Shown here: positions 27,565-36,672 of the stretch, piece after piece
Layout: each line of letters starts with the position of its first letter
How positions within the stretch are numbered: position 1 is the first letter of the stretch
NCBI GenBank assembly: GCA_902761955.1
Contig: CACWMM010000014.1
Location: 1-55,723 of the forward strand
Length of the DNA: 55,723 bases
Direction of reading: 5' to 3'
Source of the DNA: Parafannyhessea sp902761955
GTDB taxonomy: Bacteria; Actinomycetota; Coriobacteriia; Coriobacteriales; Atopobiaceae
Made by a program: the position numbers and the translations under genes
The notes under the pieces: generated by a model
Seen by the model: the letters and a program-made list of their open reading frames with translations, nothing else
Databases searched by the model: none
What the model was told of the DNA's origin: nothing

Positions 27565-30045
27565 ATGCAGATAGACAGCGTCACCAGCGACGTCACCGAC
27601 GGAGGACCTCTCACGGTCCTTGCCGTCGACACCTCCACCGACATGCTCGCCTGCGCCGTCGCGCGCATAGGGGCGCAGGCGGACGGAGCCCGTGGCGTGG
27701 ACGTGCTCGCCTCGGGCGACCACCTGTGCCGTCGCCACGCAAACGAGCAGCTCGTGAACACGGCGCTGGACTGCCTGTCCCAGGCGGGGCTCGCGATGGG
27801 CGACGTGGACGCCGTGCTCGTGGGCAGGGGCCCCGGCTCGTTCACGGGCGTGCGCATAGGCATCGCGACGGCGAAGGGCCTCGCGTGCGGGCTGGGAAGC
27901 GCGCTCTTTGGCGCGTCGACCCTGGACGCCGTGGCGTGGGGCGCGTGGGCCGCCGGCGAGCGCGGGCTTCTGGCCGTGGTGGACGACGCGATGCGCGGCG
28001 AGGTCTACCCCGGCGTCTACCTGCTGGATGACGCGGGTGCGCACCGCACGTTCGACGCGGAGCGCGTCGTCGCGGCAGACGACGCCGTTGCGGAGCTCGC
28101 TGCCCGCGCAGACGCGGCCGAGCTCTCGCTCACGGGCGACGGCCTGAAGAAGTACCGCGACCGCTTCGAGGCGGCCGGCCTCGCGCGCGTGCTGGATGAG
28201 TCGCTGTGGCACCCCACGGCGCAGGGGCTCGCGCGCGCCTGGGCGGCGTCGCCCGTGCGCGGCAGCGGCGACCCGGCCCTCGTGCTGCCCATCTACACGC
28301 GCCTCTCGGACGCGGAGGAGAACGAGCGCAAGCGCCTGGGCCTGAAGGCGCCCGCGAGCGTCGAGGTCACCGGCGTGGACGACGCGCTGGCAGACAGGCA
28401 CCTCCAGCTACGTCCCATGTCCGTGAACGACCTGCCGGCCGTTGCGGCGCTCGAGAGCGATTCCTACGCGGGCGCTGCCCACACGCCGTGGAGCGAGCGC
28501 ATGTTCTACGACGAGCTCTCGCAGCCCGGCCGCAGCTGGTGGGTCGCGCACGACCTCGGCACCATCATCGGCTTCGCGGGCGGCCAGCTCGCGGGCGACG
28601 ACTTCGAGGTGACTGACGTCGTCGTCGCGCGCGACAGGCGTCGCCGGGGCATCGCGTCCAGGCTCGTGTCGCGCATCTGCTACGACGCGCACGTGCTGAA
28701 CGCCGCCACGGCATCGCTCGAGGTGGACGAGAAGAACGCACCCGCGCGGGCCGCATACGCCTCGCTTGGCTTCGAGGAGGTAGGGCGCCGCCGCGCGTAC
28801 TACGGCGAGGGGCACGACGCCCTCATCCTCAAGGTGGCGTTGCCGCTCGCGGCGGACGCGGAGCACACGCTCGACCACGTGGAGCCGTCGGCCTCCATTA
28901 GGCCGTGGCCCATCCAGGTGGGGGAGCGCGACGCCACGGTCCGCGAGCGCCTCGCTTCCGCGGGCGACCTCGTGCTCTCGATCGAGTCCTCGTGCGACGA
29001 GACGGCGATGGCCGTCATCGACTCGCATGGCGAGATCTGCGCAAACGTGGTCGCGACGTCCATCGACTTCCACGCGCGCTTCGGCGGCGTCGTGCCGGAA
29101 ATCGCGTCCCGCAAGCACGTCGAGGCGATCGTCGGCGTGTTCGAGGAGGTCATGGCCCAGGCGGGACGTCACTTTGGCTGCGACACGCTCACGCCGGCAG
29201 ACCTGTCCTGCGTCGGCGTCACGGCGGGTCCCGGCCTCGTGGGCGCCCTCGTCGTGGGCGTCGCGTTCGCGAAGGGCCTCTGCGCCGCGACGGGCCTTCC
29301 GCTCACGGCCGTGAACCACCTGGAGGGCCACCTGCTCGCAAACCTGTTCGAGACCCCAGACCTCACGCCGCCTTTCGTGGCAAGCCTCGTGTCGGGCGGC
29401 AACACCATGCTCGTCCACGTGCGCGACTGGGGCGACTACCAGGTCCTCGGCGCCACGATCGACGACGCCGTCGGCGAGGCGTTCGACAAGGTGGCAAAGG
29501 CGCTTGGCCTTGGCTACCCGGGAGGGCCGGTCATCTCCAAGCTCGCGGCGAAGGGCAACAAGAAGGCTATCCACTTCCCGCGCGCCATGATGCACAGCCA
29601 CGACTACCGCTTCAGCCTCTCCGGCCTCAAGACGGCGGTCATCACGTACATCGAGGGCGAGAACAAGGCCGGTCGCCCCATCAACCTGCCAGACCTCGCC
29701 GCGTCGTTCGAGGCGGCCGTCATCGACGTCCAGGTGTCGAAGGCGATTGCCGCCGTGGACGAGACGGGCGTGTCCGACTTCTGCGTCGGCGGCGGCGTCG
29801 CGGCGAACCCGCAGCTCCGCGCGGAGTACCGCAAGAAGTTCGGCCGCCGGGGCGTGCGCGTCACCGTGCCGCCCATGGTGGTCTGCGGCGACAACGGCGC
29901 CATGATCGCCGTGGCGGCGCTCAGGAACTATCGTGCCGGCAAGTTCGCGGACCTCTCGCTCGACGCTAACCCCAACGCAAAGCTCGGCTGCTGGTCCTCG
30001 AACGAGAAGCCCGTGGTAAGCGGCCCGTGGCCCAACAAGGCGTAG
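27565..30045 (+). CDS. TsaB-RimI-TsaD triple fusion
   Basis: The 826-residue protein joins three enzymes normally made separately. Residues 1-250 are TsaB (LAVDTSTDMLACAV, GRGPGSFTGVRIG), the scaffold of the t6A complex. From about 280 to 430 lies a GNAT acetyltransferase like RimI (ARDRRRRGIASRLVSR, then LEVDEKNAPARAAYASLGF), which acetylates ribosomal protein S18 or similar N-termini. From about 470 to the end is TsaD (IESSCDETAMAV), the threonylcarbamoyl transferase, with metal ligands His585 and His589 in NHLEGH and the CGDNGAM motif. ATG 27565 is chosen; GTG 27559 is also in frame. No ribosome binding site inside suggests separate products. TsaE stands directly upstream, so only TsaC is missing here. 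Confidence 0.93.
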   Translation: MQIDSVTSDVTDGGPLTVLAVDTSTDMLACAVARIGAQADGARGVDVLASGDHLCRRHANEQLVNTALDCLSQAGLAMGDVDAVLVGRGPGSFTGVRIGIATAKGLACGLGSALFGASTLDAVAWGAWAAGERGLLAVVDDAMRGEVYPGVYLLDDAGAHRTFDAERVVAADDAVAELAARADAAELSLTGDGLKKYRDRFEAAGLARVLDESLWHPTAQGLARAWAASPVRGSGDPALVLPIYTRLSDAEENERKRLGLKAPASVEVTGVDDALADRHLQLRPMSVNDLPAVAALESDSYAGAAHTPWSERMFYDELSQPGRSWWVAHDLGTIIGFAGGQLAGDDFEVTDVVVARDRRRRGIASRLVSRICYDAHVLNAATASLEVDEKNAPARAAYASLGFEEVGRRRAYYGEGHDALILKVALPLAADAEHTLDHVEPSASIRPWPIQVGERDATVRERLASAGDLVLSIESSCDETAMAVIDSHGEICANVVATSIDFHARFGGVVPEIASRKHVEAIVGVFEEVMAQAGRHFGCDTLTPADLSCVGVTAGPGLVGALVVGVAFAKGLCAATGLPLTAVNHLEGHLLANLFETPDLTPPFVASLVSGGNTMLVHVRDWGDYQVLGATIDDAVGEAFDKVAKALGLGYPGGPVISKLAAKGNKKAIHFPRAMMHSHDYRFSLSGLKTAVITYIEGENKAGRPINLPDLAASFEAAVIDVQVSKAIAAVDETGVSDFCVGGGVAANPQLRAEYRKKFGRRGVRVTVPPMVVCGDNGAMIAVAALRNYRAGKFADLSLDANPNAKLGCWSSNEKPVVSGPWPNKA

Positions 30046-30112
30046 CGACCCGTCCTTCACGCACTTCTCGCCGACGCCTCCCGGCGCAAGGAAAACGCAA
30101 AAGTAATTTATG

Positions 30113-30148
30113 ACCGGCCGGCCTGCGACGTTTTGCGGGCCGGCCGGT
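30113..30148. terminator. 11-pair inverted repeat after tsaD
   Basis: ACCGGCCGGCC (30113-30123) and GGCCGGCCGGT (30138-30148) are exact reverse complements with a 14-base loop containing GTTTTGC. It may end the tsaBD transcript; each arm is itself palindromic (CCGGCCGG), so a protein-binding role is also possible. CTTCTCGCC (30064-30072) lies just upstream. Confidence 0.5.
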
Positions 30149-30246
30149 TACGCTGTTGTTACCGCTGGCCCGAGGGGTGGCGCTGCGCCGGCAAACGGCG
30201 TATGGTTGCAGTGTGCGCGTAACTTTCTCGCATTAAGTTGCAAGGG

Positions 30247-30267
30247 GGAGGGGAATGGGTCCCCTCC
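30247..30267 (+). promoter_or_regulatory. Leader hairpin upstream of the amino-acid binding protein gene
   Basis: GGAGGGGA (30247-30254) and TCCCCTCC (30260-30267) pair perfectly with a 5-base loop, about 58 bases before the start codon. A purine run that could mimic a ribosome binding site is buried in the stem. It matches no riboswitch that I recognise. Confidence 0.4.
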
Positions 30268-30324
30268 GGTTGCGTCGCGCGGAAGGGGTCTTTTCACAGC
30301 TTGCCAAGGGAATCGAGGAACACC

Positions 30325-31281
30325 ATGACCCAGAAGCACGATTTCGAGCAAATCAATCCGCAAACGAACGCGTCGGGACGCGACGCCGCAAGGCAGCTTT
30401 CCCGCCGTGGCTTCCTGAAGGTCTCTGGCATGACGGCCATCACCGCCGCCGGCCTCACCTTCCTCACCGCGTGCGGCCCCGCCGCGCAGGGCACCTCCGA
30501 CAAGTCCTCCTCTTCCTCCTCCAAGTCCGACACCGGCGTCCTCGGCGACGGCAAGACCCTGCGCGTCGGCATGGAGGCCGCGTACGCCCCGTACAACTGG
30601 CAGACCACGCAGGAGTCCGAGTACACCATCCCCATCGAGAACGTGGACGGCGCGTACGCGGACGGCTACGACGTCCAGTTCGCAAAGATCGTCGGCAAGG
30701 CGCTCGGCATGAAGCCCGTCGCCGTCAAGATGAGCTTCTCCGGCCTGATCGACGCCCTCAACAACGGCCAGATCGACGTGATCATCGCCGGCATGTCCGC
30801 CACGAAGGAGCGCAAGCAGTCCATCGACTTCTCCAAGCCGTACTTCGTGGGCGGCTTCGGCCTCCTCGTGAAGAAGGACTCCAAGTACGCCAGCGCAAAG
30901 TCCTTGGAGGACTTCTCCGGCGCCGCGGTCCTCGGCCAGAAGGACACCCTGCTCGACACCGTCATCGACGAGATCCCGAGCGTCAACCATCTCACGCCGG
31001 TCGACTCCGTGCCCAACCAGCTCTCCCAGCTCGACCAGGGCACCTGCGACGCCATCACCTACAACACCGAGAACACCAACGGCTTCCTGCGCGCCAACCC
31101 CGACCTCGTCGCCATCCAGTTCGAGAAGGGCAAGGGCTTCAAGGAGACCGTCCCGGCCAACGTCGGCCTCGCCAAGGGCCAGAAGAAGGTCCTCGCGAAG
31201 ATCAACAAGGCGCTTGCGGCCGTCGACCAGGACACCCGCACCAAGATGTTCGACGCCGCCGTCGAGCGCCAGCCGTCGTAG
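30325..31281 (+). CDS. Amino-acid ABC transporter substrate-binding lipoprotein (Tat-type signal)
   Basis: This is the extracellular solute receptor of the transporter encoded by the next two genes. The 318-residue precursor begins with a twin-arginine signal (SRRGFLK at 26-32), a hydrophobic stretch and a lipobox LTAC with Cys50 as the lipid-modified residue, then a Ser-rich linker. The mature part is an SBP family 3 fold (LRVGMEAAYAPYNW, GYDVQFAKIVGKALG, GQIDVIIAGMSATKER). The ligand is probably a polar amino acid such as His, Arg, Gln or Glu; this cannot be narrowed further by eye. ATG 30325 follows GAGGAA. Confidence 0.92.
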   Translation: MTQKHDFEQINPQTNASGRDAARQLSRRGFLKVSGMTAITAAGLTFLTACGPAAQGTSDKSSSSSSKSDTGVLGDGKTLRVGMEAAYAPYNWQTTQESEYTIPIENVDGAYADGYDVQFAKIVGKALGMKPVAVKMSFSGLIDALNNGQIDVIIAGMSATKERKQSIDFSKPYFVGGFGLLVKKDSKYASAKSLEDFSGAAVLGQKDTLLDTVIDEIPSVNHLTPVDSVPNQLSQLDQGTCDAITYNTENTNGFLRANPDLVAIQFEKGKGFKETVPANVGLAKGQKKVLAKINKALAAVDQDTRTKMFDAAVERQPS

Positions 31282-31323
31282 GCCGTGCTGCATCGAGCCC
31301 ATCGCGTCTCTAGGTAGAGAAGA

Positions 31324-31364
31324 GCGTGCCCTCCCGCCCGCACCGGCGCGGCGGAGGGGCACGC
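31324..31364 (+). terminator. Intercistronic hairpin between binding protein and permease genes
   Basis: GCGTGCCCTCC (from 31324) pairs with GGAGGGGCACGC (to 31364) with a one-base bulge. Such stems commonly stabilise or partly terminate after the binding-protein message so that it is made in excess. Confidence 0.6.
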
Positions 31365-31395
31365 ATCACGCATTAGTCGCAAGGAGGTCGTGCCC

Positions 31396-32673
31396 ATGAG
31401 CACAGCCCAAGGTGCGGAAGGCACCCCAAAGGAGAAGGGCAGGGGCCGTCTTGGCAGCTTCCTGCTAAAAGACCACCGCTACGTCCTTCTGGGGACGAGC
31501 GTCGTCGCCGTGCTCGGCATGTGGCTCTCGATGCAGCCGCGCTCGTCGCTCAGCTTCCTGGCGCCCGTGTACGCGCTCGAGGTCGTCATGTACTACGTGC
31601 TGCTCGCGTGGGTTATCGTGTCGGCGGTCGCGCTCGTGACGAAGCTCGCCAAGTGGCGCGACTACGTCCGGACGTCGCCGTTCGCTAAGCCGGCGGCACG
31701 CCGTGCCGAGCGTAGGTGCTCCTACGTGGTCTGGCTCTTCTCGGCCGTGCTCTTCGTCGACCGCGCGGTCATGGGCTTCGTGTCCGTGGTGCAGGGCGCC
31801 GTCGCGTCCAACTCCAACCCCAAGGACTTCCTCAGCGCCATGGTGTACATGGTGTACAAGGGGCGCGGCATCTTCGCGCGCGGCATCGCCACCACCATCG
31901 AGCTTGCGGTGTTCGGCACCGTCATCGCGTTCTTCCTCGCGCTGCTGCTGGTGTTCCTGCGCCTGCAGCGGATCGACCGTCCGGACAACGACTTCGTGCG
32001 CTTCCTCAAGGTCGTGGGCTGCGGATTTGCCAAGGTGTACTCGGCCGTGGTCCGCGGCACGCCCATGATGGTGCAGTCGCTCATCATCTACTTCGCCGGG
32101 TTCGCGGTGCTGTCCGGCTCCGGCATGAGCACGAACGAGATCCGCGCCGTCTGGTCCACGTTCGTCGCCGGCCTCGTCACCATCTCGCTGAACTCCACCG
32201 CGTACATGATGGAGGTCCTGCGCGGCGGCATCGAGGCTGTCGACCCCGGCCAGACGGAGGCGGCGCGCTCGCTCGGCCTCTCGCAGTGGCAGGCCATGAG
32301 CAAGGTCGTGTTCCCGCAGGGCATCAAGAACTCCATCCCGGCGCTCTCCAACGAGCTCGTCATCAACATCAAGGACTCCTCGGTGCTCTCGGTCATCGGC
32401 GTGTTCGACCTCATGTTCGCCACGACCACTGTCGCCGGCATCTACTACCGCCAGCTCGAGACCTACATCGCGGCGGCCGTGTGCTACCTCATCCTCACCA
32501 TGATCGCCTCGAAGCTCCTCTCCATGCTCGCCGTCCGCCTGGACGCCCCGGCCATGGGGCCGGCGCTGTCGTCGTCTGAGGTCAAGGTCACCACGGGCGT
32601 CGCCGGCAGCGCGAGCCAGACCATCAAGACCGAAATCGAGTCCGGACAGACCCAGCACAGGGGAGGCATGTAG
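31396..32673 (+). CDS. Amino-acid ABC transporter permease with extra N-terminal membrane region
   Basis: This is the membrane channel subunit of the transporter. The C-terminal ~230 residues form the His/Glu/Gln-type permease domain (ARGIATTIELAVFGTVIAFF, then the EAA loop EAARSLGLSQWQAMSKVVFPQGIK). The 425-residue length is well above the usual ~220-230. Residues 1-150 add about three hydrophobic segments (near 28-46, 55-80 and 108-135), and about 40 hydrophilic residues follow the last membrane segment. ATG 31396 is chosen because AAGGAGG lies 8 bases upstream; the GTG at 31390 is too close to it. The ATPase gene starts 3 bases after the stop. Confidence 0.9.
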   Translation: MSTAQGAEGTPKEKGRGRLGSFLLKDHRYVLLGTSVVAVLGMWLSMQPRSSLSFLAPVYALEVVMYYVLLAWVIVSAVALVTKLAKWRDYVRTSPFAKPAARRAERRCSYVVWLFSAVLFVDRAVMGFVSVVQGAVASNSNPKDFLSAMVYMVYKGRGIFARGIATTIELAVFGTVIAFFLALLLVFLRLQRIDRPDNDFVRFLKVVGCGFAKVYSAVVRGTPMMVQSLIIYFAGFAVLSGSGMSTNEIRAVWSTFVAGLVTISLNSTAYMMEVLRGGIEAVDPGQTEAARSLGLSQWQAMSKVVFPQGIKNSIPALSNELVINIKDSSVLSVIGVFDLMFATTTVAGIYYRQLETYIAAAVCYLILTMIASKLLSMLAVRLDAPAMGPALSSSEVKVTTGVAGSASQTIKTEIESGQTQHRGGM

Positions 32674-32676
32674 GCC

Positions 32677-33462
32677 ATGGCAGCAAGCAACACCGCGGGC
32701 ACCGAGCCCGTCATCAGGATCGAGGGCCTGCGCAAGAGCTTCGGCGACCACGTCGTCCTCAAGAACATCGACTTCGACGTCATGCCGGGCGAGGTCGTCA
32801 CCATCATCGGCGCGTCAGGCTCCGGCAAGTCCACGCTCCTGCGCTGCATCAACCTGCTCGAGACGCCGGATTCCGGCCATGTGTGGTTCCACGGCCAGGA
32901 CCTCGCGGCAGAGCACGTGGACGTCAACAGACTGCGCGAGAAGATCGGCATGGTCTTCCAGGGATTCAACCTGTTCAACAACCTCAACGTGCTCCAGAAC
33001 TGCACGCTCGCGCCCGTCACGCTCAAGAAGATGAGCAAGGCCGAGGCGGAGGCCGAGGCGATGCGCCACCTCACGGAGGTCGGCCTCGCGGAGTTCGCGA
33101 AGTCCCCGGTCACGTCGCTCTCCGGCGGCCAGAAGCAGCGCGTCGCCATCGCGCGCGCCCTGTGCATGAGGCCGGACCTCATGCTGTTCGACGAGCCCAC
33201 CTCCGCCCTCGACCCAGAGATCGTGGGCGAGGTCCTCTCCGTCATGCGCGACCTCGCGAGGGAGGGCATGACCATGGTCGTCGTCACGCACGAGATGGAG
33301 TTCGCGAAGAACGTCTCGGACAAGGTCGTCTTCATGGACCAGGGCGTCATCGCGGAGCAGGGCGACCCGCAGCAGATCTTCACGAACCCGCGCATGCCGC
33401 GCACCCGCGAGTTCCTCTCGCGCTACCTGGAGGACAAGCCGGCCGAGGTGCGGGAGGCATAG
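32677..33462 (+). CDS. Amino-acid ABC transporter ATP-binding protein
   Basis: This 261-residue subunit powers uptake. It has Walker A GASGSGKST, the Q-loop in VFQGFNLFNNLNVL, the signature LSGGQKQR, Walker B LMLFDEPTSALD and the H-loop VVVTHEM, all standard for the polar amino-acid (GlnQ/HisP) group. The gene overlaps nothing but lies 3 bases from both neighbours, so binding protein, permease, ATPase and the M20 peptidase are probably one operon. Confidence 0.96.
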   Translation: MAASNTAGTEPVIRIEGLRKSFGDHVVLKNIDFDVMPGEVVTIIGASGSGKSTLLRCINLLETPDSGHVWFHGQDLAAEHVDVNRLREKIGMVFQGFNLFNNLNVLQNCTLAPVTLKKMSKAEAEAEAMRHLTEVGLAEFAKSPVTSLSGGQKQRVAIARALCMRPDLMLFDEPTSALDPEIVGEVLSVMRDLAREGMTMVVVTHEMEFAKNVSDKVVFMDQGVIAEQGDPQQIFTNPRMPRTREFLSRYLEDKPAEVREA

Positions 33463-33465
33463 CGC

Positions 33466-34896
33466 ATGGCGTCCGTATGGCAGTTCTTCTCGCACGAGGG
33501 CGACTACGCTGACCTGAACGAGGCCGCCGCGTGCTCCCGCCTCGCCCAGGCGCTCTCCATCGCGACGGTGGACGGCCCCACGCACGACGAAACGGACTGG
33601 GCCGCCTTCGACGAGCTGGGCGAGTTCTTCCGCAGGTCCTTCCCGTACGTGTTCGAGGCGGCGGAGGTCGAGAAGATCGACCATTCGCTCATGCTCACGC
33701 TCCACGGGCAGGACGCCTCCCTCGACCCCGTCATGTTCATGGGCCACATGGACGTCGTGCCCGTCGTCCCCGGGACGGAGGGCGACTGGGAGCACGGCGC
33801 CTTCAGCGGCCACATGGACGACGAGTACGTGTGGGGCCGTGGCGCGCTCGACATGAAGGACCAGGTCATGGGCGTGCTCGAGGCCGTGGAGTACGCGCTT
33901 CGCCACGGGTGGGAGTTCCGCCGCACGCTCATGCTGTGCCTGGGCCAGGACGAGGAGACCCTCCAGTCCGGCGCCCGCTCCATGGGGAGGCTCCTCGCGG
34001 AGCGCGGCGTGCGCCTGCACTTCGTGGTGGACGAGGGCGACTACCTCGTGACGGACCTCGCGCACCTTGGGGCGCCCGGGCGCCACTGCATGACGGTCGG
34101 CCTTGCCGAGAAGGGCTACGCCGACGTCCGCCTCATCGCCAGGAGCGCGGGCGGGCACTCCTCCAACCCCTATGGAGGCACGTCGCTCGCGCGCCTCGCG
34201 AAGGCGATTGACCGCGTGGCGAGCAGCTCCTGGCCGGCAGAGCTCATCGAGGTCGATCGCACGATGCTCGCAGCGCTCGCGCCGTACGTGACGGAGGGTC
34301 CGCTCGCACGGTTCGTCTCGGGCGGCCGCGCGTCCATCGACGCGCGCGCGCAAGAAATTGCGGACGTCTTCCTGCAAGATCCGCAGCTGTTCCCGTTCGT
34401 CACCACCACGGTCGCGCCCACCATGATCGAGGGGTCGTCTCGCCAGTCGAACGTCATGCCGCAGGACATGAGTGCCACCATCAACTTCCGCATCCTGCCC
34501 GGCACGACGGTGGCACAGGTGGAGGAGCGAGTCCGCGAGCTCGTGGACGGCCTCGGCGTCGAGGTGGAGCTCAGGGCGGACGTGTGCAACGATCCGTCCC
34601 ACACGTCGCGCGCGGACGGCGCCGGCTTCGCCGCGCTTCGGGAGGCGGCGTCTCGCTACTTCGCGGAGCCGCTCGACGGCTCGCCGCTGCCGCTCGTGCC
34701 GTCGCTTCAGACCGGCGCGACGGACGCGAGCATGTACGAGTGCGTCTGCGACAGCTGCCTGCGCTTCTCGCCCTTCGTCGCGGACGCGGACGAGGTGGAC
34801 CGCGGCGTGCACGGCACGAACGAGCGCATCACGCGCCGCGCCTACATGCAGGGCATCAGGTTCTTCGTGCGCCTCATCCAGCAGACGCTGCTGTAG
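33466..34896 (+). CDS. M20 family metallopeptidase
   Basis: This is a di-zinc peptidase or deacylase of the ArgE/DapE/carboxypeptidase S group. The 476-residue protein has metal-site motifs GHMDVVP (His94, Asp96), WGRGALDMKD and GQDEE, and a lid domain around 215-330 (SAGGHSSNPYGGTS). No signal peptide is visible, so it acts in the cytoplasm on imported dipeptides or acylated amino acids. It starts 3 bases after the transporter ATPase gene, which supports that role. The exact substrate is unknown. Confidence 0.9.
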   Translation: MASVWQFFSHEGDYADLNEAAACSRLAQALSIATVDGPTHDETDWAAFDELGEFFRRSFPYVFEAAEVEKIDHSLMLTLHGQDASLDPVMFMGHMDVVPVVPGTEGDWEHGAFSGHMDDEYVWGRGALDMKDQVMGVLEAVEYALRHGWEFRRTLMLCLGQDEETLQSGARSMGRLLAERGVRLHFVVDEGDYLVTDLAHLGAPGRHCMTVGLAEKGYADVRLIARSAGGHSSNPYGGTSLARLAKAIDRVASSSWPAELIEVDRTMLAALAPYVTEGPLARFVSGGRASIDARAQEIADVFLQDPQLFPFVTTTVAPTMIEGSSRQSNVMPQDMSATINFRILPGTTVAQVEERVRELVDGLGVEVELRADVCNDPSHTSRADGAGFAALREAASRYFAEPLDGSPLPLVPSLQTGATDASMYECVCDSCLRFSPFVADADEVDRGVHGTNERITRRAYMQGIRFFVRLIQQTLL

Positions 34897-34966
34897 ACGC
34901 CCCGTCGCGCCGCCCCATCGCGGCTCCGTAGCGCCGCATTCACACAAAGTAGGAGGTCAAGGGCCC

Positions 34967-36592
34967 ATGGGTTCTCTGAGCGTCGTCAAGTCAAACCACG
35001 TCTTCCTGGGGCAGGGGAGCCCGGACGTCCGCGCCGCCCTCGTGATCGGGGGCGACACCATCCGTGCGGTCGCCTCTCCGGAGCACCTGGCCCACGTCGT
35101 GCCAGAGGGCACGCCCGTGCGCGACTTCGGTGACGCGTTCATATGCCCCGGCTTCCACGACGCCCACCAGCACGTGTTCCACACGTCGCTCTTCCGGAGC
35201 GACCTCGCGCTCTCGTACGCGGGCACAAGCGAGAAGGACTGCGTCCGCAGGCTGCGGGAGTTCGCGGCGCGGCACCCCGGCGACGGGTGGCTTCTGGGCC
35301 AGGGCTTTCGCTCCGCGCTCTGGGACCCGCCCGTGCCGCCGACGCGCGCCTCGCTCGACGAGGCGTTCCCGGACCGGCCGGTCTGCATGTACGAGGGCGA
35401 CCTCCACACGCTGTGGGTGAACACGCGCGGCCTCGCGGAGCTCGGCATCACGGACGACACCGTGCCCCCTGCCGGCGGCTTCTTCGACCGCGACGCGGAC
35501 GGCCACCTCACCGGCGTCATCCACGAGGCCGCCGGCATGTACTACGTCGCGAAGGTGTTCGCGAGCCTGCCCAGGCAGGGCGTGCTCGACGCGTACCGCG
35601 ACTACTTCCAGATGAGCCTCTCGCAGGGCATCACGAGCGTGTGCGACATGGCGCTCTGCGCCATCCCGGGCGCGGACTTCGTGTACGACGACATCTACCG
35701 CGAGCTTCTGGGCGCGGGGCAGATCCCCATGCGCGTGCACCTGTACCCGCAGAACGTCGGCACGTTCGAGCGCGTCGAGAGCCTGCAGACAGAGTTCAGG
35801 GGCAAGATGGTGCAGGTCCCGGGCACGAAGCAGTTCTTCGACGGCATATCGAGCGCGCACACGGCGTGGCTGCACGAGCCGTACGCGAACCCGTACTTCC
35901 CGGGCGACTGCGGCCGTCCCACCGTCGATCCCGAGGTCATGCGCTCCTACGTGATGGAGGCCGCGCGCCGCGGCATCGCCACGCGCATCCACACCATAGG
36001 CGACAGGGCCGTCAGCACCGCGATCGACATCTTCGCGGAGGCGCGTCGCGCCTACGGCCGCCCACGCCACGGCATGAACGCGATAGAGCACATCGAGAAC
36101 CTCACCCCCGCGGACGTGGAGGCCATGGCCAGGATCGACCTCGTCGCCTCCGTCCAGCCGCAGCACGTGGTGATAGACGTGACGCAGCCGGAGCGCGACC
36201 TTGGACCCAAGCGCGCGGCGTTCATGTGGCCGTTTGCAAGCTATGCCCGCGCGGGCGTCACCATGGCGTTCGGCACGGACTCGCCGTGCGTGCCGGACAG
36301 CGCGATGCGGGTGCTCAGCTGCGCCGTCACGCGCGAGGTGCCGCAGACCAACCAGCCGGCCGGCGGCTGGCTTCCCCAGGAGCGCATCTCCATGCCGCGC
36401 GCGATCGATGCGTACACCCGCGGCAGCGCCCGCCTCGTCGGGCGCGAGCACGAGCTCGGCACGCTCTCCGCGGGCAGGCTCGCGGACTTCGTGGTGCTCG
36501 ACACCAACCTCGTCACCGCGGACCCGGAGCGCATCCAGGACGTCGCGACCGTCGCCACATACGTCGGCGGCACGCCGGTGTGGGAGGCATAG
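34967..36592 (+). CDS. YtcJ-like amidohydrolase
   Basis: This is a 541-residue metal-dependent hydrolase of the Amidohydro_3 type. The metal-binding motif appears as FHDAHQHVF (HxH equivalent) near residue 60. The later conserved residues are in IHTIGDRAV (His) and FGTDSPCVP (Asp). The C-terminal strand region GTLSAGRLADFVVLD is typical of the composite beta-sandwich. Members hydrolyse amides, imides or N-acyl groups; the substrate is unknown. ATG 34967 has AGGAGG 10 bases upstream. A gap of 70 bases separates it from the M20 gene, so it may belong to the same salvage unit. Confidence 0.9.
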   Translation: MGSLSVVKSNHVFLGQGSPDVRAALVIGGDTIRAVASPEHLAHVVPEGTPVRDFGDAFICPGFHDAHQHVFHTSLFRSDLALSYAGTSEKDCVRRLREFAARHPGDGWLLGQGFRSALWDPPVPPTRASLDEAFPDRPVCMYEGDLHTLWVNTRGLAELGITDDTVPPAGGFFDRDADGHLTGVIHEAAGMYYVAKVFASLPRQGVLDAYRDYFQMSLSQGITSVCDMALCAIPGADFVYDDIYRELLGAGQIPMRVHLYPQNVGTFERVESLQTEFRGKMVQVPGTKQFFDGISSAHTAWLHEPYANPYFPGDCGRPTVDPEVMRSYVMEAARRGIATRIHTIGDRAVSTAIDIFAEARRAYGRPRHGMNAIEHIENLTPADVEAMARIDLVASVQPQHVVIDVTQPERDLGPKRAAFMWPFASYARAGVTMAFGTDSPCVPDSAMRVLSCAVTREVPQTNQPAGGWLPQERISMPRAIDAYTRGSARLVGREHELGTLSAGRLADFVVLDTNLVTADPERIQDVATVATYVGGTPVWEA

Positions 36593-36672
36593 CCCCGCAA
36601 GTTGGCATATGCTGTCTGTGACGGCATGCGCGGACGGCGCCCGCGCCACGAGCGCTCGCGAAAGGGGACTTC

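Noticed and set aside
30255..30324. Leader peptide starting at ATG 30255 upstream of the transporter operon
   Set aside because: The frame does not stop before the binding-protein gene and overlaps it entirely; the purine run before it is part of a hairpin.
34472..34966. Upstream extension of the amidohydrolase frame into the M20 gene
   Set aside because: It overlaps the M20 coding region in another frame, and ATG 34967 has its own AGGAGG and a family-like N-terminus.
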